From assembly GCA_003220435.1 (NCBI GenBank), contig QHSL01000063.1, positions 91,962-155,961 on the forward strand: a stretch of 64,000 nucleotides of DNA, in the 5' to 3' direction. Origin of the DNA: Candidatus Rokuibacteriota bacterium (GTDB taxonomy: Bacteria > Methylomirabilota > Methylomirabilia > Rokubacteriales > CSP1-6). This document shows positions 9,271 to 16,254 of this stretch, in pieces (positions within the stretch are counted from its first letter, which is position 1; each line of letters begins with the position of its first letter). The notes below the pieces were generated by a model. The model saw nothing but the letters and a program-made list of their open reading frames with translations. It was not told where the DNA came from and did no database searches. Made by a program: the position numbers and the translations under genes.

Positions 9271-9417
9271 CTAGCGAAGCGCGGAGTCGCTGGGACCGCG
9301 AACGATGAAGTGCTTCTGCGCCGTCGGCATCTCGACTTCGATGGGTTTCGCGTTGATCGAGGCGCATCCGACGAGCAGGAGGAGAGCACCGAGCGCGATG
9401 TATCTGAGAGCCGCCAT
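9271..9417 (-). CDS. Small lipoprotein, 48 residues
   Basis: A short gene with ATG at 9417 and TAG at 9271-9273 encodes 48 residues beginning MAALRYIALGALLLLVGC. The hydrophobic run ends in an LVGC lipobox with Cys18 as the lipid site, leaving a mature lipopeptide of about 31 residues with charged and polar character. A strong GGAGGA ribosome site ends four bases before the ATG, which makes this a credible gene despite its length. No homology is recognised. It converges on the DctP-like gene, with a nine-base gap. Confidence 0.72.
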   Translation of the reverse strand: MAALRYIALGALLLLVGCASINAKPIEVEMPTAQKHFIVRGPSDSALR

Positions 9418-9593
9418 GTTTCCTCCGGCCACTCGAAGTGTGGCTGGGAGGATACGGGGTGGCTACTCTCGTGTCAATGGCGGATCGGTATCAGTGGCGG
9501 TTTTTCGCCGTGCGAAAATTTTTCACGGCTCGCGCATATGCGGAACGCGTGGATATCCGGACGCGCGCCCATGCTGGTGACCCACAAACAGCA

Positions 9594-9618
9594 ACGGCGC
9601 GGGCCGAGCCCGCGCCGT
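9594..9618 (-). terminator. Rho-independent terminator of the secreted-protein gene
   Basis: An 11-base perfect stem (ACGGCGCGGGC paired with GCCCGCGCCGT) with a three-base loop lies 25 bases after the stop at 9643. In the minus-strand transcript it is followed by a U-rich tail (TGCTGTTTGTGG). This is the clearest intrinsic terminator in the window. Confidence 0.72.
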
Positions 9619-9642
9619 CATCGGTGAAATCGGATTCCGCGA

Positions 9643-9984
9643 CTAGTCGGCGGCGCCGCCGTCACCCGGCGACTGGATCTCGCTGCTGCGATCGGGGAAC
9701 TTCGCGAAGTTGAGGTTCAGCGGCTGCTTGTTGTACATGGCCTTGCCGTCCTCGAAGGTGACCTGGCTGGCCGGGTACTGGGGCTGCGACGCGACGCTCT
9801 GAGACTGGATGCCCGAGGCCTGTCCGGCGACCTGCGGGTCGGACTGCGCCGCCGGGCACGGGCCGAAGTTGGTACCTTCAGCACCGTACGAGCCACCGCA
9901 CCAGGCCCCGACCGGCGCCTGCGCGAAGGCCGGAACGGCCAACGCAACCACCGCCAACAGCGCTACGACTCCCGTCCACTTCAT
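9643..9984 (-). CDS. Secreted hypothetical protein
   Basis: From the ATG at 9984 (preceded by GGAGAGGGCAA) the product is 113 residues. It has a clear signal peptide, MKWTGVVALLAVVALAVPAFA, with an AFA-Q cleavage site. The mature protein is small, glutamine- and serine-rich, with two cysteines (WCGGSYG and GPCPAA) that could form a disulphide. An upstream in-frame start at 10071 would precede the signal peptide and is unlikely. No family is recognised. A good intrinsic terminator follows, suggesting a monocistronic, possibly well-expressed gene. Confidence 0.8.
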   Translation of the reverse strand: MKWTGVVALLAVVALAVPAFAQAPVGAWCGGSYGAEGTNFGPCPAAQSDPQVAGQASGIQSQSVASQPQYPASQVTFEDGKAMYNKQPLNLNFAKFPDRSSEIQSPGDGGAAD

Positions 9985-10152
9985 TTGCCCTCTCCGTTCG
10001 TTGAGATTCACTGCACCAACTTCAGCCCACCCAAACATCCGGAATACTTGGCCGGCTTCGGTGCAACGCATGTGCCAGGGACTGCTCCCCGGGGCCGAAT
10101 GTCGCTGCGATGTGGACTTAGCCCTTGAATGGGCGTCGAACCGCGTGAGGTG

Positions 10153-10231
10153 AAGAGCTCTTATTGCCGGAAAGTGGTATCGCCCGTGCCGCCTTGACAG
10201 GGCAGGTGTCTTGACACCAGGCCCGGCCTGG
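10153..10231 (+). promoter_or_regulatory. Cluster of short palindromes upstream of the E1 alpha gene
   Basis: The 290-base gap before the E1 alpha gene contains no gene. It holds AAGAGCTCTT (10153-10162), two TTGACA hexamers (10194-10199 and 10211-10216), GGTGTC-TT-GACACC (10205-10218) and CCAGGC-CCG-GCCTGG (10217-10231). The TTGACA elements could be -35 boxes, although I see no good -10. The inverted repeats could be operators. This is an inference from symmetry only. Confidence 0.4.
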
Positions 10232-10274
10232 AGCAGCCTCGCGTGAGATCGGAACTCGAGACGGGAGACAGGCG

Positions 10275-11258
10275 ATGACGATGGGCGCGATCGAGCCGCG
10301 GATGGAGCTGGAGCAGAACCTTCACATGTATCGCCAGATGGCGAAGATTCGCGCCTTCGACGAGCAGGTGAACGAGCTCTACAAGAGCGCGAAGATGCCG
10401 GGCCTCGCTCATCTATATATCGGCGAGGAGGCGGTGGCGGTCGGCGTCTGCGAAGCGCTCCGCCGCGACGACTTCATCACGAGCACGCATCGCGGCCACG
10501 GCCACTGCCTGGCCAAGGGCGCGTCGGTCAACCGGATGTTCGCCGAGCTGCTCGGCAAGGAGCCGGGCTATTGCCGCGGCAAGGGCGGCTCGATGCACAT
10601 CGCCGATCCCGACACCGGCAACCTCGGCGCCAACGCCATCGTCGGCGGCTCCGCCGGCATCGCCACCGGCGCGGCGCTATCCGCGAAGATGCGCGGCAGC
10701 GGTCAGGTCGCCGCGTGCTTCTTCGGCGACGGTGCCTTGGGCCAGGGGCTGCTCTACGAGACCATGAACATGGCGGCGCTGTGGAAGCTGCCGGTCATCT
10801 ACGTGTGCGAGAACAACCTCTACGGCGAGTACACGCCGTGCGGCGACACCATTGCCGGCGAGATCCTGGCGCGCGCGCGAGCGTTCGGCATCCTCGCCGA
10901 GAGCGTCGACGGCCAGGACGTGCAGGCGGTCAATGCGACGATGCGCCGGCTGGTCGAGCGCGCGCGCCGCGGCGAGGGGCCGGCGTTCCTCGAGTGCAAG
11001 ACCTACCGTTACTACGGTCACCACGTCGGCGACGTCAACCGCGAGTACCGCACGCGCGAGGAAGAGCGCGAGTGGATGACGACCCACGATCCGCTCCAGA
11101 CCCTGGCCGGGCGGCTCACCGAGCAGGGGCTGGCCGACGCGAGCGTCTTCGAGCGCATCGGCAACGACGTGAAGGCGGAGGTCGACACCGGCGTGCAGTA
11201 CGCGCTGGCCGCGCCCTATCCGGCCGCGAGCCAGGTGGACGAGGACGTCTACGCGTGA
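10275..11258 (+). CDS. Thiamine-pyrophosphate-dependent 2-oxo acid/acetoin dehydrogenase E1 component, alpha subunit
   Basis: The 327-residue product has the TPP-binding motif from GDG (151-153) to NN (180-181). It also has the conserved GKGGSMHIAD and GNLGANAIVGGSAGIA segments of AcoA/PdhA-type alpha subunits, and the YYGHHVGD phosphorylation-loop region. It pairs with an E1 beta subunit to decarboxylate a 2-oxo acid or cleave acetoin and pass the acyl group to E2. The only beta and E2 genes in the window are 15 kb away at 26762 and 28800, so this alpha gene is separated from its expected partners. A downstream hydrolase gene overlaps its stop (GTGA). Confidence 0.93.
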   Translation: MTMGAIEPRMELEQNLHMYRQMAKIRAFDEQVNELYKSAKMPGLAHLYIGEEAVAVGVCEALRRDDFITSTHRGHGHCLAKGASVNRMFAELLGKEPGYCRGKGGSMHIADPDTGNLGANAIVGGSAGIATGAALSAKMRGSGQVAACFFGDGALGQGLLYETMNMAALWKLPVIYVCENNLYGEYTPCGDTIAGEILARARAFGILAESVDGQDVQAVNATMRRLVERARRGEGPAFLECKTYRYYGHHVGDVNREYRTREEEREWMTTHDPLQTLAGRLTEQGLADASVFERIGNDVKAEVDTGVQYALAAPYPAASQVDEDVYA

Positions 11259-12178
11259 GCCTGAGCCCCGACGAGTTTCGCGCGCACCTGGCGCTGGCGT
11301 CGGCCACCGCCGGCCTCACGCTGCCTGACCTGGTCCTGCCCGCCGCCCATCACGTCATCCTGCGCGGGATGCGCTTCCACTATCTCGACTGGGGCACGCG
11401 CGGCCGACCGCCGATGCTGTTCCTCCACGGCGGCGGGCTCAACGTCCACACCTGGGACCTCGTCTGCGCCGCGCTCCGGCTCGACCGCCACTGCCTCGCG
11501 CTGGACCAGCGGGGCCACGGCGACAGCGAGTGGTCGCCCGAGATGGACTACGCGATCGAGAGCCACGCTGCCGACCTGGACGCCTTCGTCGATAGCGCAG
11601 GGCTCGATCGCTTCGTCCTCGTCGGTATGTCACTGGGCGGCGCCGCCGCCCTGGCCTGGGCCGGCGCCCACAGCCGGCGACTCGCCGCGCTGGTGCTCGT
11701 CGACGTCGGCCCGGAGACTCGCCAGGCGGGGCGTGCGAAGATCGCCGCGTTCACCTCGGAGGCCACGCCCCTCGACTCGGTGGAAGACTTCGTGAACCGC
11801 GCGCTGGCCTTCAACCCGCGCCGCAACGCCACGCTGCTGCGCCGGAGCCTGCTGCACAACCTGCGGCAGATGCCCGACGGCAAGTGGATGTGGAAGTACG
11901 ACCAGCGCCACCGGGGCCGCGCCCTCGACCCGACGGCCGCCCAGCGGCGCCGTGAGCTCCTCTGGTCGGCGGTGGCCAAGGTGAGCTGTCCGACCCTCGT
12001 GGTGCGCGGCGCCGAGAGCGACGTGTTCCACGACGAGGACGCCGACCGGCTGGCCCGGGCGCTGCCCGACGGCCGCTGGGTGAAGGTCGAGCGCGCCGGC
12101 CACACCGTGCAGGGCGACAACCCGGTGGGGCTGCTGGTCGCGCTGCGGGAATTCCTGAGCGAGGTGCCCGCGGCGTAA
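11255..12178 (+). CDS. Alpha/beta hydrolase
   Basis: Translation starts with GTG overlapping the E1 alpha stop codon, giving 307 residues. The fold is clear: an oxyanion segment [13 protein letters not shown], a LDQRGHGDS turn, the nucleophile elbow [10 protein letters not shown] (Ser), an acid residue in [13 protein letters not shown], and a catalytic His in [12 protein letters not shown]. The enzyme is cytoplasmic. Coupling to E1 alpha suggests it acts on an ester, lactone or diketone in the same pathway, but the substrate is not readable. Confidence 0.9.
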   Translation: MSLSPDEFRAHLALASATAGLTLPDLVLPAAHHVILRGMRFHYLDWGTRGRPPMLFLHGGGLNVHTWDLVCAALRLDRHCLALDQRGHGDSEWSPEMDYAIESHAADLDAFVDSAGLDRFVLVGMSLGGAAALAWAGAHSRRLAALVLVDVGPETRQAGRAKIAAFTSEATPLDSVEDFVNRALAFNPRRNATLLRRSLLHNLRQMPDGKWMWKYDQRHRGRALDPTAAQRRRELLWSAVAKVSCPTLVVRGAESDVFHDEDADRLARALPDGRWVKVERAGHTVQGDNPVGLLVALREFLSEVPAA

Positions 12179-12185
12179 GCCTCAG

Positions 12186-12479
12186 ATGACCGTCGGGGTC
12201 ATTCTCGCTCTCAGTCTTGTTCTCTCGCCGCTCGCGGCTTCCGACCGTGTTCGGCCTTCGCGAGTACGTCGCCTCATGAGCTACGGGTCGAACCTCAGCG
12301 CCGGACACCGGCGCGCCGCCGCCTACGTCGACAGGATCCTCAAGGGAGCGAAGCCCGCGGACCTCCCCGTCGAGCAGCCAACCCAATTCGAGCTGGTGAT
12401 CAATCTCAAAACCGCCAGGGCGCTCGGGCTGACGATTCCACAGTCACTCCTGGTCCGGGCGGATCAGGCGCTTGAGTAG
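12186..12479 (+). pseudogene. Remnant of a PF04392-type ABC transporter substrate-binding protein gene
   Basis: The first 18 codons encode a typical signal peptide ([18 protein letters not shown]). The last 65 encode the C terminus of the ABC_sub_bind (PF04392) family, recognisable by [23 protein letters not shown] and [14 protein letters not shown]. The roughly 230 codons between are gone. Just after the signal, a different frame reads [12 protein letters not shown], the family's expected sequence before that C terminus, and then meets TGA. So there is also a small frame-shifting deletion at about 12270-12276. This is a doubly damaged gene, not a small functional one. Confidence 0.8.
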
Positions 12480-12497
12480 CGCGCTCGGCGGTTCGGC

Positions 12498-13412
12498 TCA
12501 GAGCTTCAGGTGGGGGTCGAGCCAGTCGCGGAGCGCGTTGCCCATCAGGTTGATCACGAGCGTGGTGAGGAAGATCGCCAGCCCCGGGAAGGTGGCGATC
12601 CACCAGGAGTTGAGCATGTAGACGCGGCCCTCGCCGAGCATGTTGCCCCAGGCCGGCGTGGGGGGCTGCACGCCGAGGCCCAGGAACGAGAGAAACGACT
12701 CCAGGATGATCACCTGGGCCACCTGCAGGGTCGCGATCACCACGATGGTCGACACGAGGTTGGGCACGATCTGGCGGAAAATCAGGCGCAGGTGACCCAT
12801 GCCGAGCGCGCGGCCGGCCAGCACGAACTCGCGCTCGCGGATGGCCAGGGTCTCCGCCCGCACGACCCGGGCGTAGATGGGCCAGCCCGCTGCGCCGAGG
12901 ACGATGATCATGTTGATCAGGCTCGGCCCGAGCACGGCGATGACGGCCAGCGCCAGCAGCACGAACGGAAACGTCAGCATCACGTTGATGATCGTCATGA
13001 TCGTCCAGTCCGTGTTGCCGCCGAAGTAGCCCGCCGACAGCCCGAGCAGCACGCCGATCGTGGCCGAGATGAGCACGGCGGCCACGCCGACCACCAGCGA
13101 CACCCGCCCGCCGTAGATCATGCGCGCGAGCAGATCCCGGCCGACCTGGTCGGTCCCCAGCAGGTGCTCGGCGGTGCCGCGGTCCATCCAGGCCGGGGGC
13201 GACAGTCGGTGGCGAATGTCGACTCCGAGCGGGTCGTGGGGCGCGATCAACGGCGCCAACGCGGCGCTGGCGACGATGAGCACCAGCACACCGGCGGCGC
13301 CGACGCCCCAGCGCAGGCGCAGGAGACGACGCCAGGTCGCCTGGCGCGCCGCGGACGCCCCGGAGCGCGCCGCGCCGATCTCGGCCAGCTCGATCTGCGT
13401 GGGCGTGCCCAT
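12498..13412 (-). CDS. Peptide/nickel-type ABC transporter permease (DppC/OppC family)
   Basis: The ATG at 13412 gives 304 residues. The N-terminal OppC-N helix is followed by the APHDPLGVDIRHRLSPP and HLLGTDQVGRDLLARMIYGGR hallmark and about five more membrane helices. The EAA-type cytoplasmic loop is RALGMGHLRLIFRQIVPN. With the DppB-like partner (start 14338) it would form the channel for short peptides or similar solutes bound by the protein encoded at 14394-15932. No ATP-binding subunits are encoded next to it. Confidence 0.93.
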   Translation of the reverse strand: MGTPTQIELAEIGAARSGASAARQATWRRLLRLRWGVGAAGVLVLIVASAALAPLIAPHDPLGVDIRHRLSPPAWMDRGTAEHLLGTDQVGRDLLARMIYGGRVSLVVGVAAVLISATIGVLLGLSAGYFGGNTDWTIMTIINVMLTFPFVLLALAVIAVLGPSLINMIIVLGAAGWPIYARVVRAETLAIREREFVLAGRALGMGHLRLIFRQIVPNLVSTIVVIATLQVAQVIILESFLSFLGLGVQPPTPAWGNMLGEGRVYMLNSWWIATFPGLAIFLTTLVINLMGNALRDWLDPHLKL

Positions 13413-13420
13413 CGTTGCTC

Positions 13421-14338
13421 TCAGGCGGCCCGGATGCGTGGGTCGATGAACCCCACGACGAGGTCGACGAGCAGGTTCACGGTGACGATGAGCAGCGCGA
13501 GGAGGACCACCGCGCACTGGACCACCGGAAAGTCCTGGTTGCGGATCGACTCGACCGTGAGCGTGGCCACGCCCGGCCAGGCGAACACTGTCTCGGTGAT
13601 GATCGCGCCGCCCAGGAGCTGGCCGAACTGCAGCCCCAGCACGGTGATCACGGGGATGCACGCGTTGCGGAAGGCGTGCTTGCCGACCACCCGCCCTTCG
13701 GCCAGACCCTTGGCGCGCGCGGTCTTGATGAACTCCATGTTCATGACCTCGATCACGCCGGAGCGCACGAGACGCATCGTGATGGGCGCCAGCGCCGCGC
13801 CGAGGCAGAACGCGGGCATCAGGAAGTTCTGCCAGGTGCCGTACCCGGAGGCGGGGAGGAGCCGCAGCCTGACCGAGAACACGATGATCATCATGATGCC
13901 GAGCCAGAAGATGGGTGCGGCCTGGCCGGCCACGGCCACGGCGGTGCAGAGCGTGTCGACCCATGAGTGGCGGCGGAGCGCAGCGAGCGTGCCGAGGGGC
14001 AGCGCGATCAGCAGGGCGACCAGCAGGCCGGAAAAGGTGAGGTAGATCGTCGGCGGCATACGCTCGAGCACGAGCTTGAACGCCGGCGTGTCGGCGTACC
14101 ACGACTTGCCGAAATCGCCCAGCACCGCGCGCGACACGAACTTCCAGTACTGCACGTAGATCGGCCGGTCGAGGCCGAGCAGGTGGCGGTAGCGCTCGAA
14201 TTCCTCCTTGCCGGCATTTTGGGGCAGGAGCAGGAGGACGGGATCGCCGAGCACGTGCAGGATCGCGAACGCGAGAAGGGAGATCCCGAACACCACCACG
14301 ACGAGCTGGGCGAGCTGGCCGACGACGTAGCGCCGCAT
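13421..14338 (-). CDS. Peptide/nickel-type ABC transporter permease (DppB/OppB family)
   Basis: The 305-residue product begins MRRYVVGQLAQLVVVVFGIS and has the DppB layout: one N-terminal helix, a periplasmic loop with LGLDRPIYVQYWKF, and five more helices. The EAA loop is ARAKGLAEGRVVGKHAFRNA, and the C terminus ends in VGFIDPRIRAA. It is complete and lies eight bases upstream of the DppC-like gene. A GC-rich hairpin separates it from the upstream binding-protein gene. Confidence 0.93.
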   Translation of the reverse strand: MRRYVVGQLAQLVVVVFGISLLAFAILHVLGDPVLLLLPQNAGKEEFERYRHLLGLDRPIYVQYWKFVSRAVLGDFGKSWYADTPAFKLVLERMPPTIYLTFSGLLVALLIALPLGTLAALRRHSWVDTLCTAVAVAGQAAPIFWLGIMMIIVFSVRLRLLPASGYGTWQNFLMPAFCLGAALAPITMRLVRSGVIEVMNMEFIKTARAKGLAEGRVVGKHAFRNACIPVITVLGLQFGQLLGGAIITETVFAWPGVATLTVESIRNQDFPVVQCAVVLLALLIVTVNLLVDLVVGFIDPRIRAA

Positions 14339-14351
14339 GCGGATCAGGGGC

Positions 14352-14378
14352 CCGGGCCCGGGGTGGACCCGGGCCCGG
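14352..14378 (-). other. Intercistronic stem-loop between binding-protein and permease genes
   Basis: A perfect 11-base stem of CCGGGCCCGGG and its complement with a five-base loop sits in the 55-base gap between the binding-protein stop (14394) and the permease start (14338). No T-run follows in the direction of transcription, so it is not a standard intrinsic terminator. Hairpins at this place in ABC operons often protect the binding-protein mRNA from 3' decay or lower readthrough. That role is inferred here. Confidence 0.6.
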
Positions 14379-14393
14379 TTCTCGTGGGCGCGC

Positions 14394-15932
14394 CTACTTC
14401 TTCCGCGGGGTCACGGCCCACATCCGGTCGACTTCGTCCCGCGGCGCCTCGTACTCGATGCGGTTGCTGACACCCCATATACCGCGCAGGCCCCACTTGA
14501 AGAGGTACGCGGCGTCTTCGTGGACCAGTTTTTGCGCCTTGGCATAGATGTCTGCGCGCCGCTTGGGGTCGAGGGTGGAGCGGCCCTGGATGACCAGGTC
14601 GTCCAGCGCCTTGTTGCAGTAGACGCTGTACGGCTGGTTGCACGTCATCACGTCGAAGAAGATGGCGTCGGCGTCGAAGATCGAGTAGTAGCCCCACGAC
14701 CACTCGAACATCGGCTCGGCCTTGCCGTCGCGGACCATGTTCGTGAACGGGCCGACCTCGGCGACCATGCGCGCCTTCGTCCGAATGCCGGCCTTGGCGA
14801 GGTCGGCGGCGATCGCGTCGGAGGTCTGGACCACTCCCGGCTCGACCACCGGTTGCGTTCTGAGAAATCCGACCTCGAGCCCATTGGGGAATCCCGCCTC
14901 GGCCAGCAGCTTCTTGGCCTGCGCGAGATCCTGCTTGTAGGGCCTCAGGCTCGGGTCGAAGCCGAAGGCCATCGGATTGACGGTCGTCGCCGTGCGGTCG
15001 CCGAGCCCGTTGAGCACGTGCTTGATGATGGAATCGATGTCGACCGCCAGGTTGGCGGCCAACCGCACCCGGCGATCCTGAAACGGGTTGGCGCCGGAGC
15101 GGCCGGCCTGATCGAGCTGCAGGAAGGCCGTGCGGAGAATGGGCGAGGTGGTGGTGCGGGCCTGGCCCGACTTGTTGACCACGTCCATCTGGTCGGGCGG
15201 CACCGCCTTGATGATGTCGACGCCGCCGGAGATCAGCTCGGCGATCTGGGTGGCCTGCTCCGGGATGATGCGGATGCGGACGCTCTTGAAGGCCGGCTTC
15301 GGCCCCCAGTAGTCCTCGTTGCGCACGAGCACGTGCTCCTGCTTCTTGCTCCATCGCACGAGCTTGTAGGGCCCGGTGCCGATCGGGTTCTCCTGCATCC
15401 ACTCGTGGCCCTTCTCCTTGATGACCTTCTCGGATTGCATCACCTGCGCGGTGAGGCGCTCGACGAACAGCGGATAGGGACCGTCGGTCTTGAAGCGCGC
15501 GGTGAGGTCGTCGACCACCTCCACGCTCTTGATCTTGGCGTGATTGCCACGGGCGGTGAGCTTGTTCTCGGGGTTCAGCACGCGGTCGAAGGTGGCCTTG
15601 ACGTCCTTCGCGCCGAACGGCGTGCCTTCGTGGAACTTCACGCCTTTGCGGAGCTTCACTTCCCAGGTGGTGTCGTCGATGTTCTTCCACGAGACCGCCA
15701 GGCTCGGGCCCACCTTGCCGGTCTTGAGGTCGCGCGCGGCGAGATGGTCGAAGACGTTGTAGCCGAGGATGATGCTCTCGCGGAGCACCGAATTGGGCGG
15801 GTCCCACGTCTGCACGTCGCTCTGGATCGCGTAGACGATGGTGTCGTCCTTGGCTTGCGCTCCCAGATCCGCTGGCATGAGCAGAGCGGAGACCAGCAGG
15901 ATTGCCGATCCCAGCGTGATGGCGTGAATCAT
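14394..15932 (-). CDS. ABC transporter substrate-binding protein, family 5 (DppA/OppA type)
   Basis: The 512-residue product has a signal peptide (MIHAITLGSAILLVSALLMPADLGAQ, cleavage after GAQ) and the SBP family 5 signature region around LAARDLKTGKVGPSLAVSW. Its KLRKGVKFHEGTPFGAKDVK segment is typical. It delivers a peptide-like or nickel-like ligand to the adjacent permeases. A GAGGGAGGGG ribosome site precedes the ATG. The family binds di- and oligopeptides, opines, nickel and glutathione; ligand choice cannot be predicted here. It is the first gene of the three-gene minus-strand transport operon. Confidence 0.94.
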   Translation of the reverse strand: MIHAITLGSAILLVSALLMPADLGAQAKDDTIVYAIQSDVQTWDPPNSVLRESIILGYNVFDHLAARDLKTGKVGPSLAVSWKNIDDTTWEVKLRKGVKFHEGTPFGAKDVKATFDRVLNPENKLTARGNHAKIKSVEVVDDLTARFKTDGPYPLFVERLTAQVMQSEKVIKEKGHEWMQENPIGTGPYKLVRWSKKQEHVLVRNEDYWGPKPAFKSVRIRIIPEQATQIAELISGGVDIIKAVPPDQMDVVNKSGQARTTTSPILRTAFLQLDQAGRSGANPFQDRRVRLAANLAVDIDSIIKHVLNGLGDRTATTVNPMAFGFDPSLRPYKQDLAQAKKLLAEAGFPNGLEVGFLRTQPVVEPGVVQTSDAIAADLAKAGIRTKARMVAEVGPFTNMVRDGKAEPMFEWSWGYYSIFDADAIFFDVMTCNQPYSVYCNKALDDLVIQGRSTLDPKRRADIYAKAQKLVHEDAAYLFKWGLRGIWGVSNRIEYEAPRDEVDRMWAVTPRKK

Positions 15933-16133
15933 GAGCCCCTCCCTCTCTCGAGTGCTGCGCGTGAGGGCACGCGCGTTGGACGAAGAGTGGCGCTCATCCT
16001 ATCCGCCGCCCGGCGCGGCGTCAAACCTCGCCCGTGGTCGGCGCCGCAAGCCGTCGCGGGGCTGGGGCCCCGCCGGCTGAGGCGCCGCGACAAAATTTGG
16101 TGCACGGGAAGCTTCGGCTCCGGCGGCGTGACG

Positions 16134-16142
16134 GTATAATCG
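16134..16142 (+). promoter_or_regulatory. -10 promoter element GTATAATCG for the small peptide / ABC-F unit
   Basis: A perfect TATAAT (16135-16140) lies about 50 bases upstream of the small lysine-rich peptide gene. The upstream -35 region (about 16112-16117, CTTCGG) is a poor match. The same nine bases, GTATAATCG, recur at 51713-51721 and 52707-52715. Confidence 0.55.
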
Positions 16143-16174
16143 CTCGAGAACCCGACGACTCGAGAACCCGACGA
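16143..16174 (+). repeat. Perfect 16-base tandem repeat in the leader of the peptide / ABC-F unit
   Basis: CTCGAGAACCCGACGA occurs twice in immediate tandem between the -10 element and the Shine-Dalgarno sequence of the 19-residue gene. Each copy contains the palindrome CTCGAG. Being transcribed, it could be an RNA or protein binding site, or a recent slippage duplication. Confidence 0.75.
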
Positions 16175-16188
16175 GAGGAGGTGAGCTC

Positions 16189-16248
16189 ATGGCGAAAGGC
16201 ACCGGCATGCGGAAGGAAAAGAAGAAGCCGAAGAAGACCAAGAAGTAG
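16189..16248 (+). CDS. 19-residue lysine-rich leader-like peptide
   Basis: ATG at 16189 to TAG at 16246-16248 encodes MAKGTGMRKEKKKPKKTKK. Ten of nineteen residues are lysine, in runs interrupted by a proline. The Shine-Dalgarno sequence AGGAGGTGA (16176-16184) is an ideal anti-Shine-Dalgarno match with four bases between it and the ATG. Together with the perfect -10 upstream, this makes translation very likely. The stop is only six bases before the ABC-F start, and that gene has no strong ribosome site of its own, so the two are probably coupled. It may be a regulatory leader peptide or a small basic RNA-binding protein; no function is known to me. Confidence 0.7.
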   Translation: MAKGTGMRKEKKKPKKTKK

Positions 16249-16254
16249 CGTCGA

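Noticed and set aside
10194..10199. TTGACA at 10194 as a firm sigma-70 promoter for E1 alpha
   Set aside because: No acceptable -10 is found 16-18 bases downstream of it or of the second TTGACA at 10211.
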